64,000 nucleotides of DNA. Source: Bedellia somnulentella. Its lineage: Eukaryota > Arthropoda > Insecta > Lepidoptera > Bedelliidae. How positions within the stretch are numbered: position 1 is the first letter of the stretch; each line of letters opens with the position of its first letter. The translations under genes were made by a program, and so were the position numbers. Shown piece after piece: positions 1-11,262 of this stretch. The notes beneath the pieces were generated by a model. The model ran no database searches, was not told the DNA's origin, and saw nothing but the letters and a program-made list of their open reading frames with translations. The stretch lies in assembly GCA_963576735.1 (NCBI GenBank), contig OY755197.1, positions 2,182,501 through 2,246,500 on the forward strand, read 5' to 3'.

Positions 1-3000
1 CTCATATTCCTTCTGCTTGGTCATCCATTTAGTACGAGTCTGAAGTCTCGTCAAATACTCGTTTTGCCATCGATGCCAAAAACTTGCTACCAGACGCTGC
101 GTATGTTGCCATCGTGACAATTTGCTTATACTGACATCTTCAAAATTTGGATTGGGTATAGATATAGGAGCTTCTCCAATGAGGAAATGTCCAGGTGTTA
201 AAAGTTCGAATTCTGTGTCTGAAGTGTCTATAGGTACCAATGGGCGTGAATTGAGGCAAGCCTCTATCTGGCAGAGTATGGTGGTGGTCTCTTCAAACGT
301 AAGGGAAGTTTTTAATATTCTTTTTAGGTGATATTTAGTTGATTTCACGGCCGCTTCCCATAATCCGCCAAAATTAGGGCTAAGAGGGGGGATGAACTTC
401 CATTCTGTGCCATCTGCTGCTAGGATGTCTGCTAAATGACCAGGTAAGTCAAGATTGGCCTGTTTCCATGCCTCTTGTAATTCTTTGTTAGCACCAACAA
501 AGTTACGGCCATTATCACTCCAAATCTGTATACATCGTCCACGTCGTGACACGAATCTATTGAACGATCCAATAAAAGCTTCTGAGGTTAAGTCGCCGAC
601 CAACTCTAAATGTATGGCTTTAGTAGACATACATATGAATACAGCGATGTATGCTTTATTGGTTTTAGCTCCTCTGCCCTTTGACATCAAGACTTGCAAA
701 GGACCGGCAAAATCAATTCCGCTAACTAGAAAAGGTCTCGAGGGCGTTGTACGTGACTTGGGAAGATCAGACATTAGTTGAGTTCTCGAAGTGGCTTTAT
801 ATCGAGCACAAATCATGCATTTGTGTATGTGCTTCTTAACAAGGTTCTTCACTTTTATAATCCAATACTTAGACTTAATATAACAAAGCATAAGTTGGAT
901 GCCACCGTGCAATGTCTTTTGATGAGCTTCAGCAACGATGAGTTGTGCAAGATGACTTTGTGTGCCAAGTATAATTGGATGTTTCTGGTTGTTGCTTATG
1001 TCAGCATTGCTCAATCTACCGCCCACCCTGATCAGCTCGTGTTCGTCTAAGTAAGGGTTTAGATTTCTTAACTTGCTTTCTCTCGCAACGTTTCTTTTCT
1101 TTTGTAAGGCTTCTATCTCTTTACTAAATTCTTCGATTTGTGCTATTTTTATACATTTTATTGACGCTTTTTCTATTTCATCTGTCGTAATCTGTTTATT
1201 TATGTTTTCTGGAAATTTCTTCAAATTTAGAAATCTTATCATGTAAACAACTGTTTTTAATAGTTCTTGTAATGTGGTGAATTCTTCATTAATTAATTTT
1301 GATTTATTTTGCTCTATTTGTATATTTAGTGTTATTTTCTTCATTTCTAATTCTGTAGTTGGAAGGTTTGGTTTGGGAAAATTAATGTTTTTATCCTTGA
1401 GCCATTCTGGCCCTTCCCACCATAATTTATTGCGCATGAGATCATTTATGTTTGTTCCTCTTGAGCCTATATCAGCAGGATTATCCTTCGATTTGACATG
1501 AAACCATTGAGTGACTGACACATGATCTAAAATTTCAACGACTCGATTACTGACGAACGTTTTCCATCTGTTTGGGTCACCCATCAGCCATGACAAAACG
1601 ATTGTCGAGTCTGTCCATGCAAATGATTGACTTTCCTTCAATCTCATAGCCTCTCTGACTTGCTTGAGTAGTCTCGCCAGAAGCACAGCTCCACTTAATT
1701 CTAAGCGTGGAAGGGACATTGGTTTGAGGGGAGCTAATTTAGTTCTTGATGCAATGATTCCCGTTTTGATATTACCGTTCTGGGTTTCTACTCTATAATA
1801 AACAACGGCACAATATCCTCTGTTTGAAGCGTCGCAGTATCCATGTAGATAAATTTCACTTAAATTATTGGTTGTGTATATCCATCTATTAATTCGTATT
1901 TTGTTTATATTATCAAAACTTTGTCTTATTCTAATCCACTCTTCTTCATCTTTCTGTTCAACTATATCATTCCAATCAAGTCTTTGCTTCCAGATACTTT
2001 GTATCAACATCTTTGCTGTGATGATCGATGGAGAAATCCATCCTAATGGATCATATAGGCTTTGTACATCTGCTAATATTGTTCTTTTAGTGACCATTGT
2101 TGGTTTTGGAGGTAATCTTGTGTGATAATGAAATGAATCTTTTGTCATATTCCAGGTTAAACCTAATGTTTTTATAATGCTTTCGTCTGTTATTCCATTC
2201 TCAACGCTAGTGCTTCTCAAACATTGTGGAATTTGATCTAGAAACTCTTTACTATTGGATGCCCACTTTTGAAGTATAAATCCGCCTTTTTCTAGGAGTT
2301 TTCGTAGCTGTTTACTGCCCTCTATAGCGCCTTCTAGAGTTGAATCACCACTGAGACAATCATCAACGTAGAAATCTTCATCTAGTATTTTAGCTCCAAT
2401 TGGGAAGTTGTCTCGTTCATCTAGTGATAATTGTTTCAGTGTCTTGATTGCCAAGTATGGTGCAGAAGCAGTACCAAAAGTCACACGCAGCATTCTATAA
2501 TCTTCAACTTCAGCAGTAGTATCTTTCCTCCACAATATTCGCTGACAGTCAGCATCTTCTTTTTTCACCAAAATCATGCGATACATTTTTTGAATATCTG
2601 ATAAGTAACATATTTCTTTCATACGCCATCTCATGATTAAGTTTCTCAAGTCTTCCTGTAGCTGTGGTCCGACATGTAATAAATCATTGAGTGAAGTGTT
2701 GTTTGACCCCTTACACGAAGCGTCGAATACCACTCTTACTTTTGTTGTTTCACTATCTCGCACAACAGAATGATGTGGCAAATATATTGAAAGGTTATTC
2801 TTTTCATCATCAGGAACCTTTTCCATATGATTTAACTTCATATACTCTTCCATGACGTTAGCATATTCTTCTTTCAATTTTGGATTCTTTTCTAGTTTTC
2901 TTTCTGTTTGTTCTAATCTCTTCAATGATATTTCTCTTGTTTGTCCGACTTCTTGTGGTGATCTTTTGAATGGCAACTTGACAATATATCTTCCTTCTGG

Positions 3001-5007
3001 TGTTCTAGAATGCTCTTTGTTAAAAATATCTTCACATGCTCGTTCTTCAGAGGTTAATTTTCTGTGTTTTGTATCGTCGTCTATAGCCCAAAGATTTTTT
3101 AGCAGTTGATCCATGTCGATGTCTACCTGATGGTGCATGGCGACAAGGTGAGTGTTTGTTGATAAAGTTTTGTGAATATTTCCAAAAAGTATCCAGCCCA
3201 GGTTTGTTTCTTGCGCTAAAGGTGAACCTGGTGGACCTTTGACCAAATTGTTTTTGACAATTTCTGTGTATACATCAATACCAAGCAAATAGTCGATCTT
3301 ACTTGACACGAAATAATTTGGGTCAGCTAGGGTTAAGCCTTCTATGTGTTTCCAATTTGGTTGCGGCTGTATTGTAGTGCACGGCAATGTAGATGTGATA
3401 GACTTCAGTACGTATGTTTTAACTTGGAGATTGAAGCGTTTATCGTATCTTGACAATAGTTCCAATTGTACAGCATAACGCACCGCAGTAGTTGTGGACC
3501 CAACGCCGATAACGGAACCTCGAATTAGAGTTCTTTTGAGATTGATAAGTTGAGTTGCATTTTCAGTAATAAAAGACGCCTGCGATCCAGGGTCAATCAA
3601 TGCTCGTAGCAAAGTCTCTCGGCCAGTCTCACTTCTGACCGGTACTATTGCAGTTGCTAACAATGCATTCTTCTGCTTTCGTGCTAAGTTTGTTACAATT
3701 GACTCATCCTGATGATCATCTTTTGTGTCGTCATTGTTTGCTTGTTCGGAGGAAATACCAGGTGATGAACTAATCTTCTCGGGGTCCTGTGATTTCCCTT
3801 CCTTCTTACAGTAATGAAGAAGTGAGTGATGACGCTTTCCGCAAATTTTACAAGAAGTCTTCTGTTTGCAATAATATATTGGATGGCCTGGTGATAAGCA
3901 GTTGTAGCATAAACGATTGGTTTTGACAACCTCGCTTCTTTTGTCTGGGTCAAGCTTTGCGAATTCCTTGCAATGGAAAAGATAGTGTTCCCCGTTACAT
4001 AATTTACAATTCATTTGAGTACTTGAAGTATGAAAGGAACGTTCTTTGTGTATCTTCTGTGTATTAGATGAAGCTTGTGATGTTACTTCGAGTGTTTGTA
4101 TTTTATTTTCCAAAAAGGTACATAAATTTTGCAAAGTGGGTAGTTCTGATTGATGTTCTTGACTAACGAGCGTTTCCCATTCTTTGTGAGTGTCCGTATC
4201 CAATTTTTGAGCTGTTAAAAATATGACGATAGGATCCCATGAAACTGTAGCAATGTCCATTGTTTTTAGACTGTTTAAACATTCTTTAGTCCCATCAATC
4301 AAGAATTTAAGTTGTCCCGCCGATTGTGAGCTGACTTTTCTAAACGAAAATAACCTTTTTAGTGTAGCATTCACAATAAGACGCTTGTTGCTGTATCTAT
4401 TACGTAATGTATTCCAAGCTTCTTCATAATTTCGCTCCGTCACTTGTATATGCTTGATAGTACTTTTTGCTTCGCCTTCTAAACACGACTTTAAGTAATG
4501 AAACTTTTGTACGTTGCTTAATGATTTGTTCGTATGTATTAGGGCATTAAATGTATCTTCAAATGATTGCCAATCTTGATATGAACCTGAATAAGAAGGC
4601 AACACTATTCGAGGAAGCTTGACTTCAGTGATATAAGAACCCTCTTTTTTCGACGTATAATTTGATGCATAATCTTGTTGTGATGTGGCTTCTTCTTTCT
4701 TTGTAGTGAATAACTCAAGCGAATCCGTCATTTCCGATTTCAAATCCAAATAAATTTCTTCGCATTCACTATATTTTTCATCTTTAAAATATTTGATAGT
4801 CTTCCGTTGATCTTTGTTAGTAATCTTTATTAAATTTTGATGTGCATCTTTAAATGATTTCCAATAATCTTCCAAAGATTGAATTCTTGTTTCTAAAAAC
4901 CCTTTAGTTATTCTTGGTTTCGGAGACTTTTTATAGTTCGTTTTGCACTTATTAATCAAGTCGTATAAATCTTCCAAAAGCGAAGTTATTTCTTCCAAAT
5001 TGGCCAT
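1..5007 (-). CDS. BEL/Pao LTR retrotransposon gag-pol polyprotein, intact but cut by the window edge
   Basis: I checked every codon: 1669 codons are open from the ATG at 5007 to base 1, with no stop and no frameshift, so the stop lies outside the window. Order of parts: an N-terminal gag region with a DUF1759-like block (LPRIVLPSYSG near residue 135); three Cys/His knuckles (CKLCNGEHYLFHC, CYNCLSPGHPIYYC, CKICGKRHH; residues about 335-400); an aspartic protease with ALIDPGSQ (about 472), where the usual DSG is DPG; a reverse transcriptase with VVFDASCKGS and the catalytic YVDD near residue 878; RNase H (GYCDASNRGYC); an integrase with an HHCC zinc site and a DDE core (GIDFAGPL, WSDNGRNFVG, GGLWEAAVK). 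This domain order is typical of BEL/Pao. Such elements copy themselves through RNA in cytoplasmic particles. The open frame suggests a young, possibly active copy. The 3' LTR is outside the window. Confidence 0.93.
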   Translation of the reverse strand, partial: MANLEEITSLLEDLYDLINKCKTNYKKSPKPRITKGFLETRIQSLEDYWKSFKDAHQNLIKITNKDQRKTIKYFKDEKYSECEEIYLDLKSEMTDSLELFTTKKEEATSQQDYASNYTSKKEGSYITEVKLPRIVLPSYSGSYQDWQSFEDTFNALIHTNKSLSNVQKFHYLKSCLEGEAKSTIKHIQVTERNYEEAWNTLRNRYSNKRLIVNATLKRLFSFRKVSSQSAGQLKFLIDGTKECLNSLKTMDIATVSWDPIVIFLTAQKLDTDTHKEWETLVSQEHQSELPTLQNLCTFLENKIQTLEVTSQASSNTQKIHKERSFHTSSTQMNCKLCNGEHYLFHCKEFAKLDPDKRSEVVKTNRLCYNCLSPGHPIYYCKQKTSCKICGKRHHSLLHYCKKEGKSQDPEKISSSPGISSEQANNDDTKDDHQDESIVTNLARKQKNALLATAIVPVRSETGRETLLRALIDPGSQASFITENATQLINLKRTLIRGSVIGVGSTTTAVRYAVQLELLSRYDKRFNLQVKTYVLKSITSTLPCTTIQPQPNWKHIEGLTLADPNYFVSSKIDYLLGIDVYTEIVKNNLVKGPPGSPLAQETNLGWILFGNIHKTLSTNTHLVAMHHQVDIDMDQLLKNLWAIDDDTKHRKLTSEERACEDIFNKEHSRTPEGRYIVKLPFKRSPQEVGQTREISLKRLEQTERKLEKNPKLKEEYANVMEEYMKLNHMEKVPDDEKNNLSIYLPHHSVVRDSETTKVRVVFDASCKGSNNTSLNDLLHVGPQLQEDLRNLIMRWRMKEICYLSDIQKMYRMILVKKEDADCQRILWRKDTTAEVEDYRMLRVTFGTASAPYLAIKTLKQLSLDERDNFPIGAKILDEDFYVDDCLSGDSTLEGAIEGSKQLRKLLEKGGFILQKWASNSKEFLDQIPQCLRSTSVENGITDESIIKTLGLTWNMTKDSFHYHTRLPPKPTMVTKRTILADVQSLYDPLGWISPSIITAKMLIQSIWKQRLDWNDIVEQKDEEEWIRIRQSFDNINKIRINRWIYTTNNLSEIYLHGYCDASNRGYCAVVYYRVETQNGNIKTGIIASRTKLAPLKPMSLPRLELSGAVLLARLLKQVREAMRLKESQSFAWTDSTIVLSWLMGDPNRWKTFVSNRVVEILDHVSVTQWFHVKSKDNPADIGSRGTNINDLMRNKLWWEGPEWLKDKNINFPKPNLPTTELEMKKITLNIQIEQNKSKLINEEFTTLQELLKTVVYMIRFLNLKKFPENINKQITTDEIEKASIKCIKIAQIEEFSKEIEALQKKRNVARESKLRNLNPYLDEHELIRVGGRLSNADISNNQKHPIILGTQSHLAQLIVAEAHQKTLHGGIQLMLCYIKSKYWIIKVKNLVKKHIHKCMICARYKATSRTQLMSDLPKSRTTPSRPFLVSGIDFAGPLQVLMSKGRGAKTNKAYIAVFICMSTKAIHLELVGDLTSEAFIGSFNRFVSRRGRCIQIWSDNGRNFVGANKELQEAWKQANLDLPGHLADILAADGTEWKFIPPLSPNFGGLWEAAVKSTKYHLKRILKTSLTFEETTTILCQIEACLNSRPLVPIDTSDTEFELLTPGHFLIGEAPISIPNPNFEDVSISKLSRWQHTQRLVASFWHRWQNEYLTRLQTRTKWMTKQKEYE

Positions 5008-5400
5008 AGTTATTCACTTGATTACTTGTTTACGTAAAACGTTCACTTTATAATATTCACTTTTGCATCAATATCAATAAGTAGCTATAACCGCCCGGGC
5101 CGCTTCTATTGTTCTCCAATAATCTTCATATAGAAAAAACGGCTTCGCGACAATCCTTATCAGTTGCGTCGATCGGTTACTGCGCGCTGGTATGCGGTTC
5201 GAATAGGACCATTTTGTTAACGTAATAAGGTTGAGTTTGCTGGGTCGGACTAACTATTTTGATTTTAAATAATGAAACACGGGTTCTCTTGCGAGGTCTG
5301 TATTATGACTGACTTGAATAGAACATGATACACACATTATAAGTAGATGTAAGAAACGGCGTAAACAAATGTTAAAATAGAAAATTTCCTATTTGCCGTC
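5008..5400 (-). other. Leader and probable 5' LTR of the BEL/Pao element
   Basis: This stretch lies directly upstream of the gag-pol ATG, so it must hold the 5' untranslated leader and the 5' LTR. On the minus strand an ACA end near 5216 is followed three bases later by TGGTCC, which could be the LTR end and primer-binding site. With only one LTR in view the borders cannot be fixed. Confidence 0.4.
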
Positions 5401-5659
5401 CAAGGACTCATCCTTACATTAATAAATAAAAAGGTAACTTCCAATACGATAACAGATGTGACAGAACTCTTTGCCATACAATGGGCGTAGGCGTACAGTA
5501 ATAGAACTTGTTTGAGTTTTCATTTCTATAGAAATTACTTTATATTCACTGAGAAAGTTGTGGGAAAAGTGTGTTTTCTATGAGATCTCTTCTTGAATGA
5601 ATGAATGAGTGAAATCGTTAATTTGCATGAAACATGGAACATGAAAGATGATACAATAA

Positions 5660-6005
5660 ATGTAATATAACGTAACATAAACGTTCACGCCGAATATCCC
5701 CGAAGGGGTTGGCAGAGGTACTAATACTTACTTAAGAGGTACCCATGTTTTGCATGGACAGTGTACTCACGTGATAGGGGGCAGGCCTATCGCCGTTTTG
5801 TACGAATACACTGTCACATGACTAAGTACAACTCAGCCATGTGGGTTTCCTCACGATGTTTTCCCTCACCGTTAACAACCATGATAAATTAACCACACAT
5901 ATGTCTTTAGAAAAGACAAATTGGTGTAGGCCCGACCCAGGATTTGAACACTAGTCGCTTGCACGATAATCGAGTGTTCTACCCACTGGGCTATCACGGT
6001 TGCTA
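5660..6005 (-). mobile_element. tRNA-derived SINE, family B
   Basis: On the minus strand it starts with a tRNA-like head (box A-like TAGCCCAGTGGGT, then a box B-like GTTCAAATCC), runs through a conserved body, and ends in CCCCTTCGGGGATATTCGGC and an (ATGTT)n-like tail. The block that normally lies between the TTCTGAAC and GTACC motifs is deleted in this copy. Confidence 0.8.
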
Positions 6006-6852
6006 ATGTAATATGTAGAATGTTAATTGCATGATACTGAAAATAGTGACGCACGTGCTAATGACTGAAGAGTAGAGATCCCAGATATAGTATAAAGCCA
6101 AGGTGGAGGGTAATGTCACAGGACGACCACCGAGGTCACACTTATGTCAAATCGTGTCTGTGCTCAAAACGGCAAGCATCCGAAGTGTGAAAAAGAAAAA
6201 GCATATTTGATAATATTGTTGAATGAATTTGATAGTTTTCTATTCATATATGGTTTTCCCTTTCACTCTAAATTATATGATGCCATAAATCATTAAAAAT
6301 AATACTTCCGCTTCGCCTGCCTAGGAATATTGTAGATCCAAATCGAAGCCAAATTTTGAGCCAGAGCTCTCAAATTTTTGGAAATGTTATATTACAAAAA
6401 CATTTAGTTCATCATACTTTTGACCACTCTACTTCTAAAAGTTACCGAGAAATTTCTAATTCCGAAGCTGTGGCTGCCTCGTTTTGTGATTTATACCCAT
6501 CAGTACAACCATTCATAGTGTTTTATATTAATTTAAAAGAAATTCCCAATAGTCTACTCTCACTGACCAGCTCCCGGGTCAAGGTCGCCTTGATGACGTC
6601 ATCACTGCAATATTTCGTCAAGGTCACACGTACATCGCGAGATTAATACGGAAATTACGTGTCACTACGAGGTGCTAGTCATTCGTTTGTGGAATTTACA
6701 ATATTAAAGTTTGGCTATTGATTTTTAAGATGGAATAATTTTACCCCTATCTACCCCCGGGTGTCATAGGAGCGACTAAGGGTATGGGGCTTTTTTAAGT
6801 GGTTCGTTTAACTTCAAAGAGCAAAAGCACTGCCTATTAGGCGCATAGACAT
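6006..6852. other. Unassigned interspersed sequence
   Basis: AT-rich sequence with no coding region or repeat I recognise. A short GC-richer patch near 6540-6660 has two copies of a TCAAGGTC motif. Confidence 0.4.
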
Positions 6853-7095
6853 ACATACATACATATACTCACGGCTATAAATCCCTAGAAGGGGTAGCCA
6901 GAGCTAAGGAATTACAAATTCCTCAGCCACTTTTGGAAGTTGCGTGGGACAAAGATGGTAAAATAAAGGTTGTTGGTGATGGGTCTCCAACCGCATCGCC
7001 CAAAAATTACTTAAAAAGCCCCAATACCGTTAGTCGCCTCTTACGTACACCCACCGGAAGAATGGGGTAGTGCTATTCTAAGCCGACACTACACA
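6853..7095 (-). mobile_element. Family A SINE-like repeat with target duplication
   Basis: The minus strand begins with the GTGTAGTGTCGGCTTAGAAT head and ends in GCCGTGAGTATATGTATG plus ATGT repeats. It is flanked by a 12-bp target duplication with one mismatch (GCGCATAGACAT at 6841, GCACATAGACAT at 7096), which fits retroposition. Confidence 0.8.
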
Positions 7096-7157
7096 GCACA
7101 TAGACATGAGTTCATTAGTGAATTAAGCCTACACCAATGTATATTTCGTTAAGTCAT

Positions 7158-7405
7158 ATGTGGAGTTTTATTTATCAAGATCTAAGGGTGAGGGAAACAT
7201 CATAAGAAAGGCTGGCGGAGTTAAGCTTAGGCATGAGACAGTATTCCTATCCGAAAAAACGTTAGTACGCCTGCCTCTTATCACTTTAAAGCACTGGCCA
7301 AGCAAAACGCAGGTACTCTGAACAAAGGTGACAAAATGGCATGTGATGTTCAAAAATATTAATATCACTGCCACCCTCTCGATTAAATATGCGCGTTGAG
7401 TTAAG
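7158..7405 (+). mobile_element. Strongly diverged SINE family B copy
   Basis: Blocks matching the family B body can be followed in order (GGTGAGGGAAACATC, CGCCTGCCTCTTATCAC, AGGTACTCTGAAC, a degraded tail), but many bases differ and the head is lost. Confidence 0.55.
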
Positions 7406-7611
7406 TTTTTAACATGTAGTATCGCCTTAATATAACATATCTCTCCCATATAGGTGCCGTACGAGACGAATGAATAAGCGGGATGTTTTAAATTATTGTG
7501 GGGTGATGTGGTCGGAGATTCATCACAAAGGATCCTACATCTTCTATGTTCCCTCTCTACATCCAAAACTGGTTGAGGAGTTTGTGATTAACAAGCTCTG
7601 GCTATAGAGTT

Positions 7612-7745
7612 TTAGATATTTAATCGGATGTTATCACATATATTTTTTTATACCAAAAACCATGTAATAAAGCGAGATAAAATATCTGAAAATCAATAGT
7701 TGCTTTAATTGTAATGTGCAATCGTGAAAGTCGTAGAAAATACTA
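7612..7745. repeat. Family E interspersed repeat
   Basis: Contains AAAATATCTGAAAATCAATAG and a GTGCAATCGTGAAAGTC block that recurs near 9.5, 12.9 and 40.5 kb. Function unknown. Confidence 0.5.
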
Positions 7746-8295
7746 AGTCCTGGCTACCCTGTTTTGACTTACATATAGGGCAAATCGTGCTAAAAAAGTT
7801 TTATAATATCCGTAAGACATTAACTATAATAAGTTCGTGATTTCTCTCAATAATTCAAAAACATTATTTATTTAGTCATGTATTTATTTTTGGAAAGTCA
7901 AAGTTTCAGCTCTTATGGTTACAAGGATCTCAACCATCACTGTCAGACAAAGCCTTAAAATTCAAAATAATAGCTCATGCCATTTGTAAGCAATTTTCCC
8001 ATTTAATAAAGTCGTTTCACACAGAACTACTAGTATTTTGCTCAACCGTTTATTATCTATAGAGAACAGGGACAGTATTTCACATTGAAATATTTGTACA
8101 ACATTGTTGCCATATGGTCGACACCTACACTTACTCGCCTCGAGTCGTGAATTATACGATCTGCATTCCACCTACAATATTATTTTTTTACTCTGAGGTT
8201 TCTACTTTCGTTTTCTATATTCAAATGCATACATATACTCAAAGCTATAAATACCTTAATGAGATAGCAGAACTTCATTATAAGAATTTTTAGAT
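7746..8295. other. Unassigned AT-rich sequence
   Basis: No gene or repeat recognised. Confidence 0.35.
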
Positions 8296-8657
8296 GACGT
8301 GATAGCTCAATGGGTAGAACACCGGTTATCGTGCAAGCGACTAGTGTTAAAATCTCAGGTCGCGCCTACAGCAATTTGTCTTTCCTAAAGACATATGTGT
8401 GGTTAATTTATCATGGTTGTTAACGGTGAGGGAAAACATCGTGAGGAAACCCACATGGCTGAGTTGTACTTAGTCATGTGACAGTGTATTCGTACAAAAC
8501 GGCGATAGGCCTGCCCCCAATCACGTGAGTACACTGTCCATGCAAAACGTGGGTGCTCTGAACACCAGATGACAAAGTCACGTGATGTTCAGAAGTATTA
8601 GTACCTCTGCCAACACCTTCGGGGATATTCGGCGTGAACGTTTATCTTATGTTATCT
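8296..8657 (+). mobile_element. tRNA-derived SINE, family B, near full length
   Basis: The head carries GATAGCTCAATGGGTAGAAC (box A) and a box B-like TTAAAATCTC. The body matches the other copies and the tail ends GGCGTGAACGTTTATCTTATG. The box B has drifted from GTTCAAATCC, so polymerase III activity is doubtful. Confidence 0.85.
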
Positions 8658-9102
8658 AATTTTTTTAGCTAGTTTTGAAAGTTGAGTAGAAAAAATATTG
8701 TAAAAAAATAACTCGCTGGAGTGGAGAAATCTGCGACTATGATTATGGGACCTTGAAGGGATTTGAAAATAATAATTAATTTAAAACTGATATTTCATAT
8801 TCGTCTCATAGCAAATGGCGTTTCATAATCATCAGCCAGGAGACGTACACCGCAGGACATAGGTATTAAAATATTTCGACAACGACCGGTCCAGCACTGC
8901 CCTCATTTTCCCTCACTAAATGGCCTATAAAATTCACAACATTACAGCACAATCAATAACATGTGATAACAAATGAATGTAGTTAAGACGTCTGCACATC
9001 ATGATGCAATAACAATTGTCTGACTTCGGAATATTAATTGATTTGTTTGTCACGAGTTTATTGTTGCCTGTCGGGACATCGACAAGACAAGTCGACAATT
9101 GA
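8658..9102. other. Unassigned sequence
   Basis: No gene or repeat recognised. Confidence 0.35.
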
Positions 9103-9372
9103 AATACGTATATACATATACTCACTATAAATCCCTAGAAGGGGAGCCAGAGCTAAGGAATCTTAAATTCCAGAGCCAATTTTGGAAGTTGATTGGGGAA
9201 AAGAATAGAATAGAAAGATGCATGGTAATAAAATTAATGTTTTTGGTTACGGGTCTCAAACCACATCGCCCAAAATGCACTTAAAAAGCCCCTATACCCT
9301 TAGTCGCCTTACGATCATCCACGGGTAGAAATGGGGAAGTGTTATTCTAAGCCGACACTACACGGAATACAC
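9103..9372 (-). mobile_element. Family A SINE-like repeat
   Basis: Full-length copy: ATAC-rich tail, CTCACTATAAATCCC, AAGGGGAGCCAGAGCTAAGG, and the GCCGACACTACACGG head at the right. Confidence 0.75.
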
Positions 9373-9414
9373 TACATGTTATAATAATAATCACAAAAGA
9401 GATTAGAGTTGATG

Positions 9415-9545
9415 ATGGTCTTCCCGTGACCATGATAACTGAAAGTTTTCGAAACGTCGCGTCGGGCTTTAAAAACAATGTAATTACACGCGATTAAAAT
9501 ATCCGAAAATCAGTAGTTGTTTTAATTATAATGTTAAAATCTTAG
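9415..9545. repeat. Family E interspersed repeat
   Basis: Carries TCTTCCCGTGACCATGATAA, a GTCGGGCTTTAAAA block and AAAATATCCGAAAATCAGTA. The same blocks occur in the same order near 40.5-40.7 kb on the opposite strand. Confidence 0.55.
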
Positions 9546-9902
9546 AAAATAATGTTCCCCAATTATTACCCTGAATATATGTCTGTAATTACAACAATCC
9601 GTCTCCTCGTAATTAGGGTAGTTAGTAGGAGTACAATCTATATATAAATCACCTCTGGAATGGCTGGTGTAGTATATTTAGATCGACAGAGTTCAGTGCG
9701 GTGTTATGCAATATTTCATTAACCTGTGGGCGGTTGTGGCATTGGGAATTTAATATTTATATATTTTAGACACATCTGCAGATTACTTTTGTTAAGAGTC
9801 ATTGGAGGTTCCGGAGATTGCGGGTTTGATTTACAAGAGGACAAATATTTGAAGGATAACACATGCTTGCCTTTTATTCTTAGTTGTAGGTTATAATCTA
9901 TA
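9546..9902. other. Unassigned sequence
   Basis: No gene or repeat recognised. Confidence 0.35.
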
Positions 9903-10142
9903 CATACATACATACATATACTCACGGCTGTAAATCCCTAGAAGGGGTAGCCAGAGCTAAGGAATTAGAAATTCCTCAGCCACTTTTGGAAAGTTGAATG
10001 GGGAGAAGATGGTAAAATAAGGGTTGTTGGTGATGGGTCTCCAACCGCCCAAAAATCCCTTAAGCCCCAATACCGTTAGTCGCCTCTTACGTACACCCAT
10101 CGGTAGAAACGGGGTAGTGCTATTCTAAGCCGACACTACACG
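9903..10142 (-). mobile_element. Family A SINE-like repeat
   Basis: Near full-length copy with the ATAC tail at the left and the GCCGACACTACACGG head at the right. Confidence 0.8.
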
Positions 10143-10218
10143 GCGTAAATATTCATATATATATTATAATATAACGTTATAATCTATATCACTAAATATG
10201 ACCTAGTTAGTCGTATAA

Positions 10219-10438
10219 GTACCTTCTTTTCGCTAGCTTTCTTTAAGTAAATATTCCTGTATGTTATAAATATTGTACGCGAGTCGCTTAATTAGGCTAA
10301 CTACATTTTAAACCATTAAAATGAATACATACATACATGATACCTTTTTTTCGCTCGCTTTCTTTGAGTTTATATTCCTGTATGTCATATACTGTACGCT
10401 GCGTTAATACGCTTAATTGTCTTTAAGTAATTAAAAGG
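10219..10438. repeat. Imperfect direct duplication
   Basis: Two units of about 75 bp start with TACCTTCTTTTCGCTAGC and TACCTTTTTTTCGCTCGC, and both continue through TATTCCTGTATGT to CGCTTAATT. They are separated by a short ACAT-repeat stretch. Confidence 0.6.
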
Positions 10439-10514
10439 AAAACCTTATCCTCCGTTCAAATTGATTTTTTAGTTGTACTCTATCAAAATACTCCGTTTAA
10501 ATTGATTTCCAAGT

Positions 10515-10855
10515 TTCACATGGACATGTGACAGTGTAATTGTACAAAAACGTGATCGACCTGCCTCCTATCACGTGCGTTCACTGACCAAGCAAATCTT
10601 AGGTACTCTGGATCTGGACACCAGAAGGGCAAGCACGAGCGCTATTTTATCGACACGGTAACGGTTAGAATGAGATGGCAGTATACGATACTAAGTAAGT
10701 GCGTACGAGATAGCTGCTTTATCCCACGCGATAACTAGTTTAAACACGGCTCGTGCTTGCCCTTCAGGTTACATTAATGTCACGTTATGTTTAGAAGTAT
10801 TAGTACCTCTGCTACCCTTTGAAAATTTACAATATGAACGTTTGAGTTTGAGGAA
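10515..10855 (+). mobile_element. SINE family B copy split by a MITE
   Basis: Headless family B copy. The body stops inside the GGACACCAG motif at 10624 and resumes at 10765 with CAGGTTACATTAATG. The gap is filled by the family C MITE. Confidence 0.75.
10625..10764. mobile_element. Family C MITE, copy 1 (inside a SINE)
   Basis: 140 bp with terminal inverted repeats AAGGGCAAGCACGAGC / GCTCGTGCTTGCCCTT. It is flanked by CAG at 10622-10624 and CAG at 10765-10767, a 3-bp target duplication. No coding capacity. Confidence 0.85.
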
Positions 10856-11104
10856 ATCCAAACCGAGATAACATTGCAAATCTAAGTATCACCACGATTT
10901 AGTATGGTTAAGCTATAAAAACAGTTTTATTAGTATGGCTGCTCTAATTATGGCAGCGATGATGTCATACCTGAAATGTTGTTTAGCATCACATCATTTT
11001 ACTGAATTTTTAATAGATCGACATTTTTATTGTTTTCCTTATACTATGTCAACTGTTTAGGAAAGAGACATCAGCAGATAAGTTATGGTTTTAGTTGGCA
11101 GATA

Positions 11105-11262
11105 AGTTAGCTTTTAAGACATATATTCAAGGCTATAAATCCCAAAAAAGGGGAATAGAAGATTTAGTATTGGATATTCCTCAGCAAATTTAAGAAGTAA
11201 AGTGTGAAAAGACGTTAAAATAAACGAGGTGATGGATCAACCACCGCATCCTTATCTATCTA
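11105..11262 (-). mobile_element. Degenerate family A repeat
   Basis: Keeps GGCTATAAATCCC, TTCCTCAGC and GGTGATGG in order with many changes. It runs into a short (ATCT)n stretch. Confidence 0.5.

Noticed and set aside
455..3109. Several plus-strand ORFs of 70-110 codons
   Set aside because: All lie antisense to the intact gag-pol ORF and match nothing.
3693..3953. Minus-strand 86-codon ORF inside the BEL/Pao region
   Set aside because: It overlaps the zinc-knuckle part of the intact gag-pol frame in another frame; a shadow.
5216..5400. Defined 5' LTR of the BEL/Pao element
   Set aside because: Several TGTT...AACA spans are possible and the second LTR is outside the window, so no border is claimed.
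7168..7566. 132-codon minus-strand ORF
   Set aside because: Covers a degraded SINE copy; no recognisable protein motif and no conserved context.
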